The notes under the pieces are model-generated. The model was not told the DNA's origin and searched no databases. It worked only from the letters and a program-made list of their open reading frames with translations. A stretch of 64,000 nt of DNA from an uncultured Mordavella sp. (GTDB taxonomy: Bacteria; Bacillota; Clostridia; Lachnospirales; Lachnospiraceae). Made by a program: the position numbers and the translations under genes. How positions within the stretch are numbered: position 1 is the first letter of the stretch; every line of letters starts with the position of its first letter. Shown here piece by piece: positions 16,664 to 25,345 of this stretch. The stretch lies in assembly GCA_902406105.1 (NCBI GenBank), contig CABPCP010000002.1, positions 1-64,000 on the forward strand, read 5' to 3'.

Positions 16664-17986
16664 CTATTTTAGCTGTTTTGTATATTTTATCATATTTCGC
16701 GCCATATATACAGCCACGATCAGCTCTGTAACCGGCATAGCGAACCAGATCGCGTCCGCCCCTGCTGCCGCAGGAAGCAGGTAGATCAGGATTCCGCTGA
16801 CCGCCAGACCTCTTGCCACCGATACAACAAACGCCGCCTTGGGCTTCATCAGGGCCTGGAAATAATACGTAGAGAAAATGTTAAATGGGAGCAGCAAAAA
16901 GGAGATTCCATAACACCGGAAAATGGCAGGAGCAATTTCCAATACCTCAGCGGTGGGCGTCATAAATACCTGGATAAATGTATTCGGGATTCCCAAGCTA
17001 AGGCCGGTCCACAACACCGCGAAGAATCCCGCCGTGCCGAGGGCGTATTTCAAAATCTCTCGGATCCGGTCACCTTTCCCCGCTCCAAAATTAGTGGAAA
17101 TGATCGGCTGGGACGCCTGCCCCACACTGTAAGCGCAGCACTGGGCAAAGGTACTGATATTTACGATCACACCGTAAACGGCCAACGCGCTTATTCCCAG
17201 ATATTCCACGATCTGACGGTTAAAGAGGATCGTAAGGATACCCATGGCCACGTCAATGAAAAATGTAGAGAAACCGGTCACCGTGATCTCTTTTAACTTG
17301 CTTCCCAATCCCTCCGGCTTTATAAGACGGAGGGTATTTCCTTTCCGGAAGAAATGGGACAGCATGACCAGGAACGTAATCCCGGAACCGATGGCCGTAG
17401 CCAGTCCCGCCCCAAAAGCTCCCATCTCACAGGCAAATACGAAAAAGTAATCGCCAAATACATTAAATATCCCGCCGGCCAATACCGCGCCGGTGGCAAG
17501 CGTCGGATTCTTATCATTTCTCAGATAAGCCGCCAGCATCTGATTAAACAAGAACAGCGGGACCGCAAATTTGATCGGCCGCACATATTCTCTCGCCAGT
17601 GTCAGTGTATTATCCTGTGCTCCAAATATCAGCAGGAGCTGACGGTCAAAGAAAACTACGATCAGCCATATGATCACGGCTAAGATCACAGATCCGATCA
17701 CGGATGCGGTGAAATATTCATTGGATCTGGTCTCCCCTTCCTTTTCTTTCCCCCGGATGGTACTGAAGATCACGGACCCGCCAATCCCCATCAGAAGTCC
17801 AAAGCTATAGATGATATTCCACACTGGAGCCACAACCGCAAGAGCCGCCGATCCCTCCGGGCCATGATACTGTCCCACCATCGCCATATCCACGATCGAG
17901 TAGATCGAAGTGATCAGCGTACTTCCAAATGCCGCCGCCAGATATTTAAAATAAATGTTCTTGATCTTACCGTTCAGAAAGTCCAT
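16664..17986 (-). CDS. MATE family efflux transporter (first copy)
   Basis: 440-residue integral membrane protein with about 12 TM helices in two related halves, beginning FLNGKIKNIYFKYLAAAFGSTL and containing DMAMVGQYHGPEGSAAL and GQASQPIISTNFGAG, the usual MATE landmarks. It would export cationic drugs or metabolites using Na+ or H+. AGGAGG precedes the start. The gene is preceded by a consensus promoter and a leader holding an open reading frame and an intrinsic terminator, so its expression is probably conditional. Confidence 0.9.
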   Translation of the reverse strand: MDFLNGKIKNIYFKYLAAAFGSTLITSIYSIVDMAMVGQYHGPEGSAALAVVAPVWNIIYSFGLLMGIGGSVIFSTIRGKEKEGETRSNEYFTASVIGSVILAVIIWLIVVFFDRQLLLIFGAQDNTLTLAREYVRPIKFAVPLFLFNQMLAAYLRNDKNPTLATGAVLAGGIFNVFGDYFFVFACEMGAFGAGLATAIGSGITFLVMLSHFFRKGNTLRLIKPEGLGSKLKEITVTGFSTFFIDVAMGILTILFNRQIVEYLGISALAVYGVIVNISTFAQCCAYSVGQASQPIISTNFGAGKGDRIREILKYALGTAGFFAVLWTGLSLGIPNTFIQVFMTPTAEVLEIAPAIFRCYGISFLLLPFNIFSTYYFQALMKPKAAFVVSVARGLAVSGILIYLLPAAAGADAIWFAMPVTELIVAVYMARNMIKYTKQLK

Positions 17987-18123
17987 TTTCTCATCCTCCT
18001 TCTCAAAAACAGCCCGGAGAGCCTTCCAGCAAAGTCAAATTCCCGCAATAAACTAAAGAAATAAAAAAGCCGGATAAGAAACGGACATCTCAGTCCGTGC
18101 CTTATCCAGCCTATCATTTCCAT
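17974..18123 (-). CDS. Possible leader peptide overlapping the MATE start
   Basis: A 49-codon frame begins MEMIGWIRHGL with GGAGG 11 nt upstream. It runs through the leader terminator and ends 12 nt inside the MATE gene in another frame. Its place between promoter and exporter is that of leader peptides that sense ribosome-targeting drugs. No protein-family match is recognised, and it may be non-functional. Confidence 0.35.
   Translation of the reverse strand: MEMIGWIRHGLRCPFLIRLFYFFSLLREFDFAGRLSGLFLRRRMRKWTF
18062..18109 (-). terminator. Intrinsic terminator inside the MATE leader
   Basis: Minus strand GGATAAG, GC, ACGGAC, a 6-nt loop, GTCCGT, TT, CTTATCC, then GGCTTTTTTATTT. It lies between a strong promoter (18156-18183) and the MATE start, which makes it an attenuator candidate. 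AAGGCAC of its 5' arm can instead pair with GTGCTT at 18145-18150 near the RNA start. Confidence 0.8.
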
Positions 18124-18155
18124 TGAATGATCTGCCCTCCGAGCAAGCACTCTCT

Positions 18156-18183
18156 ATTATAATATATCTGCTTTTAATGTCAA
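18156..18183 (-). promoter_or_regulatory. Consensus sigma-A promoter of the MATE transcript
   Basis: Minus strand TTGACA, 16 bp, TATAAT: both hexamers match consensus exactly. The start site would give a leader of about 160 nt before the MATE gene. Confidence 0.8.
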
Positions 18184-18215
18184 CACTTTTATGATACGAA
18201 AGTCTGGTCCCTTTC

Positions 18216-18872
18216 CTAATACAGCCGCGCCGCTTCTTTTGACAGATAGAAATGGATTCCTCTTGTCTTCTCATTCCACCGGTCTTCATCGAATTCCGGC
18301 ACCTTCAGCCATTGCCCGGCCTGATATACAAATCCTTTGTCCCGGCCTGACCACGCCTTCTCAAGAGGCTGTCCGGCTTCGTCCGTGATCTCAAGGACCT
18401 TCGCTCTATCTGCCCTGCAGCGGTAGGAAGTCGCGGAATTCCTTCTTGCGTCCGCGGGAATATACAGTTTGATCAATGCGTATCTTCCGTTCTCCGCCGC
18501 CGCTTTCTTATATCCGATAAACCCGCCTTCCTCTGGACAGACTTGAAAATAGAACATGGTATATTCATTTACTTCTACGTCTTTTAGCACCGCCTGTTTC
18601 AAATTAGCCCGGAACAGATTGGCATTTTTAAGATTCGCCTCTGTTAGATCAGCCCCTTCTAATTCAGAATAGCCCAGGTCAGAATATCTGAAATTACAGC
18701 CTCGCAGGCAGCTTCCTTTGAAATTGGAATGATAGAGATTCGCCCCCTTCAGATCCAGCCCGGACAGATCCAGGCCGGCAAAACTTGGGGAATTCCCTTT
18801 CGCCTCATTTTTCAGCCATTCTTCATGCTGCCTGATCCGCTCATTTAACTCCCTCTGTGTGATCATCGCCAT
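18216..18872 (-). CDS. Pentapeptide-repeat protein with C-terminal DUF5758-like domain
   Basis: 218 residues. The N-terminal helix (ITQRELNERIRQHEEWL) is followed at about residues 30-95 by A(D/N)LxX pentapeptide repeats (GLDLSGLDLKGANLYHSNF, GADLTEANLKNANLFRANL) that form a right-handed quadrilateral helix. The remainder (CPEEGGFIGYKKA to KTRGIHFYLSKEEA-like end) resembles the domain that often follows such repeats. The role is unknown. Some pentapeptide proteins protect gyrase from quinolones, but this short repeat array with an extra domain is not the Qnr type. Start at 18872 with AAAGGG 9 nt upstream; monocistronic. Confidence 0.8.
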   Translation of the reverse strand: MAMITQRELNERIRQHEEWLKNEAKGNSPSFAGLDLSGLDLKGANLYHSNFKGSCLRGCNFRYSDLGYSELEGADLTEANLKNANLFRANLKQAVLKDVEVNEYTMFYFQVCPEEGGFIGYKKAAAENGRYALIKLYIPADARRNSATSYRCRADRAKVLEITDEAGQPLEKAWSGRDKGFVYQAGQWLKVPEFDEDRWNEKTRGIHFYLSKEAARLY

Positions 18873-18904
18873 AAAACGCTGCCCTTTCATAAATACTATC
18901 ACTT

Positions 18905-18932
18905 ATTATAGCACACACAGACCGTCCGTCAA
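18905..18932 (-). promoter_or_regulatory. Promoter of the pentapeptide-repeat gene
   Basis: Minus strand TTGACG, 16 bp, TATAAT, about 33 bp before the start codon at 18872. Confidence 0.65.
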
Positions 18933-18954
18933 ACACTGGCAGGGGTCATACTTT

Positions 18955-20772
18955 TTATGCGCAGGTCTGATCCGAAGATTCAAATTGCGAGTTATATAGA
19001 TCCGCATAGAATCCATTCTTGGCAAGGAGCTCTTCATGGGTTCCCTGTTCCGCGATATCTCCTTCCCGCATGACCAGGATCAGGTCCGCATCCCGGATCG
19101 TTGACAGACGGTGGGCGATAATGAAACTAGTCCTTCCTTCCATCAGATGATCCATGGCTTTTTGGATCAGCACCTCCGTCCGGGTATCCACAGAACTTGT
19201 AGCTTCATCCAGAATCAAGATCTTAGGGTCCGCAAGGATCGCTCTCGCAATGGTAAGAAGCTGTTTCTGTCCCTGAGAAACGTTGCTTGCTTCCTCATTT
19301 AATTCCATTCCATAACCGCCTGGAAGGGTCTGCACAAACCGGTGGACATGGGCCGCCTTGGCTGCCTGGATCACTTCTTCATCGGAAGCTTCCAGCTTCC
19401 CATATCGGATATTTTCCATGATGCTTCCATGGAAGAGCCAGGTATCCTGCAACACCATACCAAACATTTTCCGAAGCTCTCCCCGGTCAAAATCCCGGAT
19501 ATCATGGCCGTCAACCTTGATGGCACCGCTGTTCACATCATAAAACCGCATCAGCAGCTTGATCATGGTCGTCTTACCAGCTCCGGTCGGTCCTACGATG
19601 GCAATCTTCTGCCCTGCTTTTACGGCTGCTGAGAAGTCCTTGATGATCGTCTTATCCGGATGGTATCCAAAGTGTACGTGCTCAAACTCCACATTTCCCT
19701 GGATTCCTTCCACGGACACCGGATCCGAGACTGTTTGGGATTCTTCTTCCTCCTCCAGGAATTCAAATACTCTTTCAGAAGCCGCCGCCGTAGACTGGAG
19801 CATATTCGCCACCTGGGCAACCTGCTGGATGGGCTGGGTAAAGTTTCTGACATACTGGATAAAGGACTGGATGTCTCCTACTTCGATCACATCCCTGATC
19901 GCCAGATATCCACCCAAGATCGCTACCGCTACATATCCCAGATTGCCAACAAACTGCATGACCGGCATCATCATGCCTGAAAAAAACTGAGATTTCCAGG
20001 CGGAATCATATAAGTGTTCATTAGTCTCGTTAAATTCACGGATCACATCCTGTTCTTTATTAAAAGCTTTGATGATATTGTGCCCGCTGTAGACCTCCTC
20101 CACTTGGCCATTTACATTCCCCAGATACTTCTGCTGTCCCCGGAAATACTTCTGGGAATGTTTCATAACAAAGGACAGCAGTCCTATGGACAGCGGAAGG
20201 ATCAACAGCGCCACCAGCGTCATCAAAGGGCTGATAGACAGCATCATCACCAGAACTCCTATGATCGTGGTCACTGATGTGATAAGCTGGGTCGCGCTCT
20301 GATTCAGGCTCTGTCCCAAAGTGTCTACATCATTGGTCACCCTCGACAGAATTTCCCCCACAGGTTTCGTATCAAAATAACCCATAGGCATCCGATGGAT
20401 CTTCTCTGAGATCTCTTTTCGCAGCCGGTAGGTGGTCTTCTGAGAGATTCCCGTCATAAGCAGCCCTTGAATAAAAGAACAGCATGCGCTCAGAAGATAA
20501 AGCCCCAGCGTCAGCAAAAGGATATGTCCGATCTTGGTAAAATCCATCCCGCTTCCCCCGGATACTTTGCTTACCAGACCGTTAAAAATCTCTGTCGTCG
20601 CTTTTCCCAGGATCCTTGGCCCTATAATATTAAAAATGGTTCCTCCGACAGCGAAAATCGCTACCAGGATCATCTGGGCCTTAAACATATTCATATAATG
20701 AAACAGTTTCTTTAACGTGCCTTTGAAATCTTTCGCCTTCTCGTCAGGCAGTCTACGTCCGTGCATAGCCAT
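18955..20772 (-). CDS. Heterodimeric ABC exporter, subunit with canonical Walker B
   Basis: 605 residues: six-helix membrane domain (about 30-340) then ATPase. Walker A is IVGPTGAGKTTMIKLL, the signature VSQGQKQLLTIARAIL (Gln replaces Gly) and Walker [13 protein letters not shown] with catalytic Glu. The non-standard SQGQ signature pairs with the partner's non-catalytic Walker B (FDD) to form the degenerate ATP site typical of heterodimeric drug exporters such as BmrCD. ATG at 20772 is preferred (AGGAGG 9 nt away); the ATG at 20781 abuts the SD. It overlaps the upstream subunit gene by 20 nt. Confidence 0.9.
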   Translation of the reverse strand: MAMHGRRLPDEKAKDFKGTLKKLFHYMNMFKAQMILVAIFAVGGTIFNIIGPRILGKATTEIFNGLVSKVSGGSGMDFTKIGHILLLTLGLYLLSACCSFIQGLLMTGISQKTTYRLRKEISEKIHRMPMGYFDTKPVGEILSRVTNDVDTLGQSLNQSATQLITSVTTIIGVLVMMLSISPLMTLVALLILPLSIGLLSFVMKHSQKYFRGQQKYLGNVNGQVEEVYSGHNIIKAFNKEQDVIREFNETNEHLYDSAWKSQFFSGMMMPVMQFVGNLGYVAVAILGGYLAIRDVIEVGDIQSFIQYVRNFTQPIQQVAQVANMLQSTAAASERVFEFLEEEEESQTVSDPVSVEGIQGNVEFEHVHFGYHPDKTIIKDFSAAVKAGQKIAIVGPTGAGKTTMIKLLMRFYDVNSGAIKVDGHDIRDFDRGELRKMFGMVLQDTWLFHGSIMENIRYGKLEASDEEVIQAAKAAHVHRFVQTLPGGYGMELNEEASNVSQGQKQLLTIARAILADPKILILDEATSSVDTRTEVLIQKAMDHLMEGRTSFIIAHRLSTIRDADLILVMREGDIAEQGTHEELLAKNGFYADLYNSQFESSDQTCA

Positions 20773-23005
20773 AGCCGTCATCCTCCTTCCGATTGTTTTC
20801 CCCTGTCAGTTCTTCCTCTGACAGCTGGGAGGCAGCAATCTGCCGGTACACCTCGCAAGTTTCCAAGAGTTCCTTATGAGTACCTCTCCCTGCGATCCTG
20901 CCTTCATCCAGGACCAGGATCTGTTCCGCGTGCAGGATCGTACTGATCCGCTGCGCTACGATCAAGACGGTGCTGTCCTTCGTCTTTTCCTTCAGCGCCC
21001 TGCGCAGCGCCAGGTCCGTCTTGAAATCCAACGCGGAGAAACTATCGTCAAAGATAAAGACTTCCGGATGTTTGGCCACCGCTCTGGCAATCGACAGCCT
21101 TTGCTTCTGCCCTCCCGACACATTGGCGCCTCCTTGAGAGATGTAGCTTTTGTACCGGGTTGACTTCTCCTCGATAAATTCCTCGGCCTGGGCGATCCTT
21201 GCCGCTTCCGTCATCTCTTCCTCTGTTCCATCCGGATTGCCGAACATGATATTAGACGCAATATTCCCGGAGAACAGGATTCCCTTCTGAGGCACATAGC
21301 CAAGTCTTTCCCTTAGATCGTGCTGGGAAACTTCCCGGATATCCACCCCGTCTAATGTGATCGCTCCTTCGGTCACATCGTAAAATCTGGGAATAAGATT
21401 GACCAGCGTTGACTTTCCGCTTCCCGTACTTCCAATGACCGCCGTCGTCTCGCCGGGGCGGGCAGTGAAAGTAATATCATGGAGCACCTCTTCCTCCGCT
21501 CCCGGATACTGGAAGGATACATGGTCAAAGCGCAGGACCCCTTTTTGCCGCGGATCAAATCTCTTCCCCTGCTCCGGATCCCGTATCACTGTCTGACTGC
21601 TCAGAACCTCCTCTACCCGGTCTGCGGCTACCGCCGCGCGGGGAAGCATGATCGACATCATACACAACATCAGGAATCCCATGATGATCTGCATCGTATA
21701 CTGGATAAAGGCCATCATATCGCCCACCTGCATCTGCCCCTGATCAATGCCATGGGCACCGTTCCACATGATCAAAACAGATACTCCATTCATGATGAGC
21801 ATCATGACCGGCATCATAAAAGTCATGGCCCGGTTGACAAACAGATTGGTTCTGGTCAGCTCCCTGTTTGCCTGGTCAAAACGTTCTTCTTCATGCTTCT
21901 GCGTACTGAAAGCCCGGATCACCGGCAGCCCTGTCAGGGTTTCCCGCATAACAAGATTTACCTTATCCACCAGAGTCTGCAGGATTCTGAACTTTGGCAT
22001 TGCCACAAGGAAAAGCGCAAGGACTACCAAAGCGATCAGCACTACTGCCAGTCCTATGATCCAGGACATGGATACATTGGTCTGAAACACCTGGAAGATC
22101 CCTCCGATCGCCAGGATCGGCGCATACAGCACGATCCTCAGCAGCATTACGGTAAGCAGCTGGATCTGCTGGATATCATTGGTGCTTCTGGTGATCAACG
22201 AAGCGGTAGAAAAATGATCAAATTCATTGTTGGAAAATCCAACCACTTTCTGAAAGACCCTGCCGCGAAGATCCCGTCCCGTGGACGCCCCCACGCGGGA
22301 GGCCAAAAACCCTGCCAAGATACTGGCCGCCATTCCAAGAAACGCAAGGGCCGCCATCTTTCCTCCTGTTGCGATGAGATACCGGATCTGTATCTGATCC
22401 AGATCCATGCCCAATGCCTCGTAGGTGGTCCTGACCGCGCTGACCGCCGCCTGCTCCAGGATGCTGTCCGGCATATCACTCAACTGCTCTTTCGCCTCTT
22501 CTGCCAGGGTCTCCCGGCTCTCCTGAGGGAGCAGGCCTATCATATCGAACACCGTCATATCCTCCGACAATGCCTGAGAAGGCAGCGCCGCTGTCATCTG
22601 TTCTTTCAGCCCGGAGGTCATTTCGCTGTCAGAGGCAAGGCCTGTGCTTAAGACCATTGGAACTTCCAGGATATCTTTTAACTCTTCCATCTCATCTTTC
22701 TGCTCACGGACATCCTCTTTCAGGACATAGGCGGGAATATCATAGGAGTTTTCATCCTCCGCGTAACTGTCCAGGATTTTTTCCTTTTCTTCCTGCTGCA
22801 CAAATAACAAAAGATGTTCCATCTCTTCTTCTGGAACCGCTTCCGGAACTGTCTCCTCAATCCCGCCCTGCTGGATTCCCACATTCACAATATCTGACGT
22901 GTACGCCGGCAGGGAAAGATCACAGTATGCCTGGACAAATAGGATCAAAATGATCGCCAGCATACTTTTCCACTGTACCGCCGCGTATTTGAACAAATTC
23001 TTCAT
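20753..23005 (-). CDS. Heterodimeric ABC exporter, subunit with large extracellular insertion
   Basis: 750 residues. TM1 is at about 14-34; residues about 45-200 are an acidic, Glu-rich insertion between TM1 and TM2, placed outside the cell, before the rest of the membrane domain (about 205-490). The ATPase has VIGSTGSGKSTLVNLI, VSGGQKQRLSIARAVA and VFIFDDSFSALD. Asp in place of the catalytic Glu marks the degenerate half. It works with the downstream 605-residue subunit. It is second gene of the marR-abc-abc operon. Insertions of this kind occur in BmrC-like and related Firmicutes exporters. Confidence 0.9.
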   Translation of the reverse strand: MKNLFKYAAVQWKSMLAIILILFVQAYCDLSLPAYTSDIVNVGIQQGGIEETVPEAVPEEEMEHLLLFVQQEEKEKILDSYAEDENSYDIPAYVLKEDVREQKDEMEELKDILEVPMVLSTGLASDSEMTSGLKEQMTAALPSQALSEDMTVFDMIGLLPQESRETLAEEAKEQLSDMPDSILEQAAVSAVRTTYEALGMDLDQIQIRYLIATGGKMAALAFLGMAASILAGFLASRVGASTGRDLRGRVFQKVVGFSNNEFDHFSTASLITRSTNDIQQIQLLTVMLLRIVLYAPILAIGGIFQVFQTNVSMSWIIGLAVVLIALVVLALFLVAMPKFRILQTLVDKVNLVMRETLTGLPVIRAFSTQKHEEERFDQANRELTRTNLFVNRAMTFMMPVMMLIMNGVSVLIMWNGAHGIDQGQMQVGDMMAFIQYTMQIIMGFLMLCMMSIMLPRAAVAADRVEEVLSSQTVIRDPEQGKRFDPRQKGVLRFDHVSFQYPGAEEEVLHDITFTARPGETTAVIGSTGSGKSTLVNLIPRFYDVTEGAITLDGVDIREVSQHDLRERLGYVPQKGILFSGNIASNIMFGNPDGTEEEMTEAARIAQAEEFIEEKSTRYKSYISQGGANVSGGQKQRLSIARAVAKHPEVFIFDDSFSALDFKTDLALRRALKEKTKDSTVLIVAQRISTILHAEQILVLDEGRIAGRGTHKELLETCEVYRQIAASQLSEEELTGENNRKEDDGYGYART

Positions 23006-23031
23006 ACTTCTGTCTTTCCTTTCTGATGTCT

Positions 23032-23469
23032 TTATACTTCTCTTTCCAAGTTCTCATTGATCCGCAGCAAAAACTTTCGGAACTGCTGGATTTCTTCTTC
23101 GCTCATCTCATAAAAGGTCAGCTTCCTCATCTGTTCGGCCACCTGTTTCACCGACTGGATACAGGATTCTCCTTTCTCCGTCAGTGAGAGCCTTAAGACA
23201 CGCTGGTCCTTTTCATCCGCTTTACGCCGGATATATCCGCCTTTTTCCATCTTCTGGATCGCAGAAGTGATCGATGGCGGAGTCATGTTCAGACTTTCCG
23301 CCAGTTCTTTCTGTGACATAGCACAGCTTTGATGCAGGGTAAAAAGAATTCCCGCCTGACTGGCGTTTAAGTCAAATTCCTGATACATTCCTTTCGCCCG
23401 ATTTATGACCCGGTGCATCACAATTCCCATTAGTCCCAATTCCGGCACCTTATCTAAGTTACATCCCAT
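23032..23469 (-). CDS. MarR family repressor of the ABC exporter
   Basis: 145 residues with the MarR winged helix: CAMSQKELAESLNMTPPSITSAIQKME as recognition region (described in parts) and the wing YIRRKADEKDQRVLRLSLTEKG. It is first in the operon with two exporter genes and probably represses it by binding the palindrome at 23504-23525. ATG at 23469 has GGAGG 8 nt upstream; an earlier in-frame ATG at 23487 places that SD inside the gene. Confidence 0.9.
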   Translation of the reverse strand: MGCNLDKVPELGLMGIVMHRVINRAKGMYQEFDLNASQAGILFTLHQSCAMSQKELAESLNMTPPSITSAIQKMEKGGYIRRKADEKDQRVLRLSLTEKGESCIQSVKQVAEQMRKLTFYEMSEEEIQQFRKFLLRINENLEREV

Positions 23470-23503
23470 TTTGCTTTCCTCCTGCATGAATAGATCAACA
23501 AAA

Positions 23504-23558
23504 ATTAGTTAGTTTGTTAACTAATCGATATCTTAGTATGCTCAAGGAGAGAAGTCAA
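23504..23558 (-). promoter_or_regulatory. Promoter with overlapping MarR operator palindrome
   Basis: Minus strand TTGACT (23553-23558), 17 bp, TAAGAT (23530-23535). Directly downstream is a perfect 8-bp inverted repeat with 6-bp spacer, ATTAGTTA-N6-TAACTAAT (23504-23525), at the expected start site. It is a likely operator for the MarR protein encoded 35 bp away. Confidence 0.75.
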
Positions 23559-23626
23559 TTAAAATTTTATAAAAATCGAAAAAGAAAGCGCAGAAAACAC
23601 TCTGCACTCTCCAGTGATCTTACTTA

Positions 23627-25252
23627 TTAGTTGAACCAAAATCCTTTGTAATCATACTTAAACACCCGGCACCACCAAGTGTCCCCTGTTCCTACCAGCG
23701 TCTGGATCTCATCAAAGTTCTGGTCAAACTCCACCGCTGTAAAGGCGCTTCCGCTGTCCACCAGAAGATTTCCTCCCATCTGCTGAACAGAACTTACATA
23801 CCCTGAATACGTGACCGGAATCCGTTCTTCCAGCGCGAATGTTCCCGCCTCTTCATCCACCAGGTATTTGTCATAATAAGAGATCACCCCATCGGTACCG
23901 CTGTAAGTACCGTTATAGCCTTCGTCCTCAGAATAGTCATAATCTCTGGTACTGCTGACGGTATTATTGTTATTGTAAAAATACAGATAATATTGCCCCT
24001 CTTTTAGTTCCTCAGACTCTTCATACTCTACACAATGCTGTCCCGCGTTTAAGGAAAACTCCCCTTCTTGTTCCAGTACCAGGTCATCATATCCGCTTTC
24101 TTCCCAGAACTGGCTGGAGCCGATCAGATAGCTGACCTCCGGTTCTGTGTAGATATCTTCAATCTTGATGATCGTAGACGTCTCTCTGGAACTGATTATG
24201 ATACTATCGTCATCTATCAGCCGGATCGAGTTGATATGGATCCAGTCAAAAGGCTCCTCGTCTCCATCCTCCATATCCAAAGTATTCAGATAATCACCAA
24301 ACGGATCCGCCAGATCAATGATTTCCGTCACTTCCCCGCTTTCCATGTCTACGCTCAAGATCCTGTCTTCCTCCGTATCTTTTCCTTCCTCTGTCGCAAG
24401 TACAAGGAAATCCTCCCGGGAACCAAAAATATAATCGTGATGAAGCTGGTAATCTCCCAGCGTATAAATCTCTGTGATCCGTCCCAGCCGATCCATCGCC
24501 ACAAGTTCATTGGCTGAAGCGCTGAAATAAATCTCATCATCTCCAAATAAAATATTGCAGGCCCGATAGCTTTTGATTGGAATTTCTGTCCGAAGTGTCC
24601 CGTAGTTGTCATACAGCAGGATAAAATCCGTCTCTTCATTATCTTCATCTGTCCGATTCCCGAGCATCGTATAAAGCCCGTCTGAAAGCTCTTTGCCGCT
24701 CTCCCCTTCTTTTACCTCAAGCTGGGTATTCTCCTCGCTTCCCGCAAGGGATGGCGCATCATATTCCAGTTCCAGAGTCCCCGCCGTCTCTCCCTCTTCA
24801 TCCTGAAGTGTTAAAGTGATCGTATTGACGGTATCTGGAATCATGCCGATCAAAAGATATTCATGCTCTGTAGTATAATCTCCATATAATTCTTCGCCAA
24901 ACGGCTCATATCCATCCGCCGAGACGGTATAGGAAGCCTTTGCGGCCGTATCTGAGGTAAAGAACACATACAGTCCTGTTGTATTGGTCCCATAGGGATC
25001 CGCGATCACCAGAGGATCTTCCAGTGTGTAGCTGTTCTCCTCTTTCAGCGCCTCGATCTGCTTTTCAATATCTTCCTGATATTCCAGCGTATAAATGGCT
25101 GATATGTCCGTTTCCATATCCAGCGCGGTCAGATAATCATTGGTACCTTCCTGCCCATCTTCTTCCGCTCCCGCGCATCCCTGAAGGGACACCGCCAAAA
25201 CAAACAACATAACTCCCAGTACCAAATAACCAATTATTTTTTTCTTTCCCAA
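23627..25252 (-). CDS. Aryl-sulfate sulfotransferase lipoprotein (ASST)
   Basis: 541 residues. PAPS-independent arylsulfotransferase that moves sulfate from phenolic sulfate esters to other phenols outside the cell. Signal peptide with lipobox VSLQGC, an Ig-like N-terminal domain (about 60-170) and a beta-propeller. Propeller motifs are HHDYIFGSREDFLVLATE, WIHINSIRLIDDDSIIISSRE (catalytic-His region, given in part), and GQHCVEYEES. A TTG at 25252 is chosen because GGAGGTG lies 6-8 nt upstream and gives MGKKKIIGYLVLG, an ideal lipoprotein leader. The ATG at 25267 has the SD inside it. No PAPS site. Confidence 0.85.
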   Translation of the reverse strand: MGKKKIIGYLVLGVMLFVLAVSLQGCAGAEEDGQEGTNDYLTALDMETDISAIYTLEYQEDIEKQIEALKEENSYTLEDPLVIADPYGTNTTGLYVFFTSDTAAKASYTVSADGYEPFGEELYGDYTTEHEYLLIGMIPDTVNTITLTLQDEEGETAGTLELEYDAPSLAGSEENTQLEVKEGESGKELSDGLYTMLGNRTDEDNEETDFILLYDNYGTLRTEIPIKSYRACNILFGDDEIYFSASANELVAMDRLGRITEIYTLGDYQLHHDYIFGSREDFLVLATEEGKDTEEDRILSVDMESGEVTEIIDLADPFGDYLNTLDMEDGDEEPFDWIHINSIRLIDDDSIIISSRETSTIIKIEDIYTEPEVSYLIGSSQFWEESGYDDLVLEQEGEFSLNAGQHCVEYEESEELKEGQYYLYFYNNNNTVSSTRDYDYSEDEGYNGTYSGTDGVISYYDKYLVDEEAGTFALEERIPVTYSGYVSSVQQMGGNLLVDSGSAFTAVEFDQNFDEIQTLVGTGDTWWCRVFKYDYKGFWFN

Positions 25253-25260
25253 AAGCAACA

Positions 25261-25290
25261 CCTCCATACCGCAATTTTGCGGTATGGAGG
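25261..25290 (-). promoter_or_regulatory. Perfect hairpin burying the ASST Shine-Dalgarno
   Basis: A 14-bp perfect inverted repeat with a 2-nt centre, CCTCCATACCGCAA/TTGCGGTATGGAGG. Its 3' arm contains the GGAGG used by the ASST gene. It may block translation of readthrough RNA, act as a thermosensor or switch, or be part of a terminator for the upstream ABC operon. Confidence 0.6.
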
Positions 25291-25345
25291 TGAACTTTCT
25301 GTGAAAATCTCCAGAAATATTTCTGAAAACTGTGTGAAGAGCGCC

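Noticed and set aside
18053-18289. 78-codon minus-strand frame between MATE and the pentapeptide gene
   Set aside because: Crosses a promoter and terminator, lacks an SD, and starts inside the pentapeptide gene.
21479-22651. 390-codon plus-strand frame opposite the 750-residue ABC subunit
   Set aside because: Mirror of a conserved coding sequence; His- and Arg-rich without any family motif.
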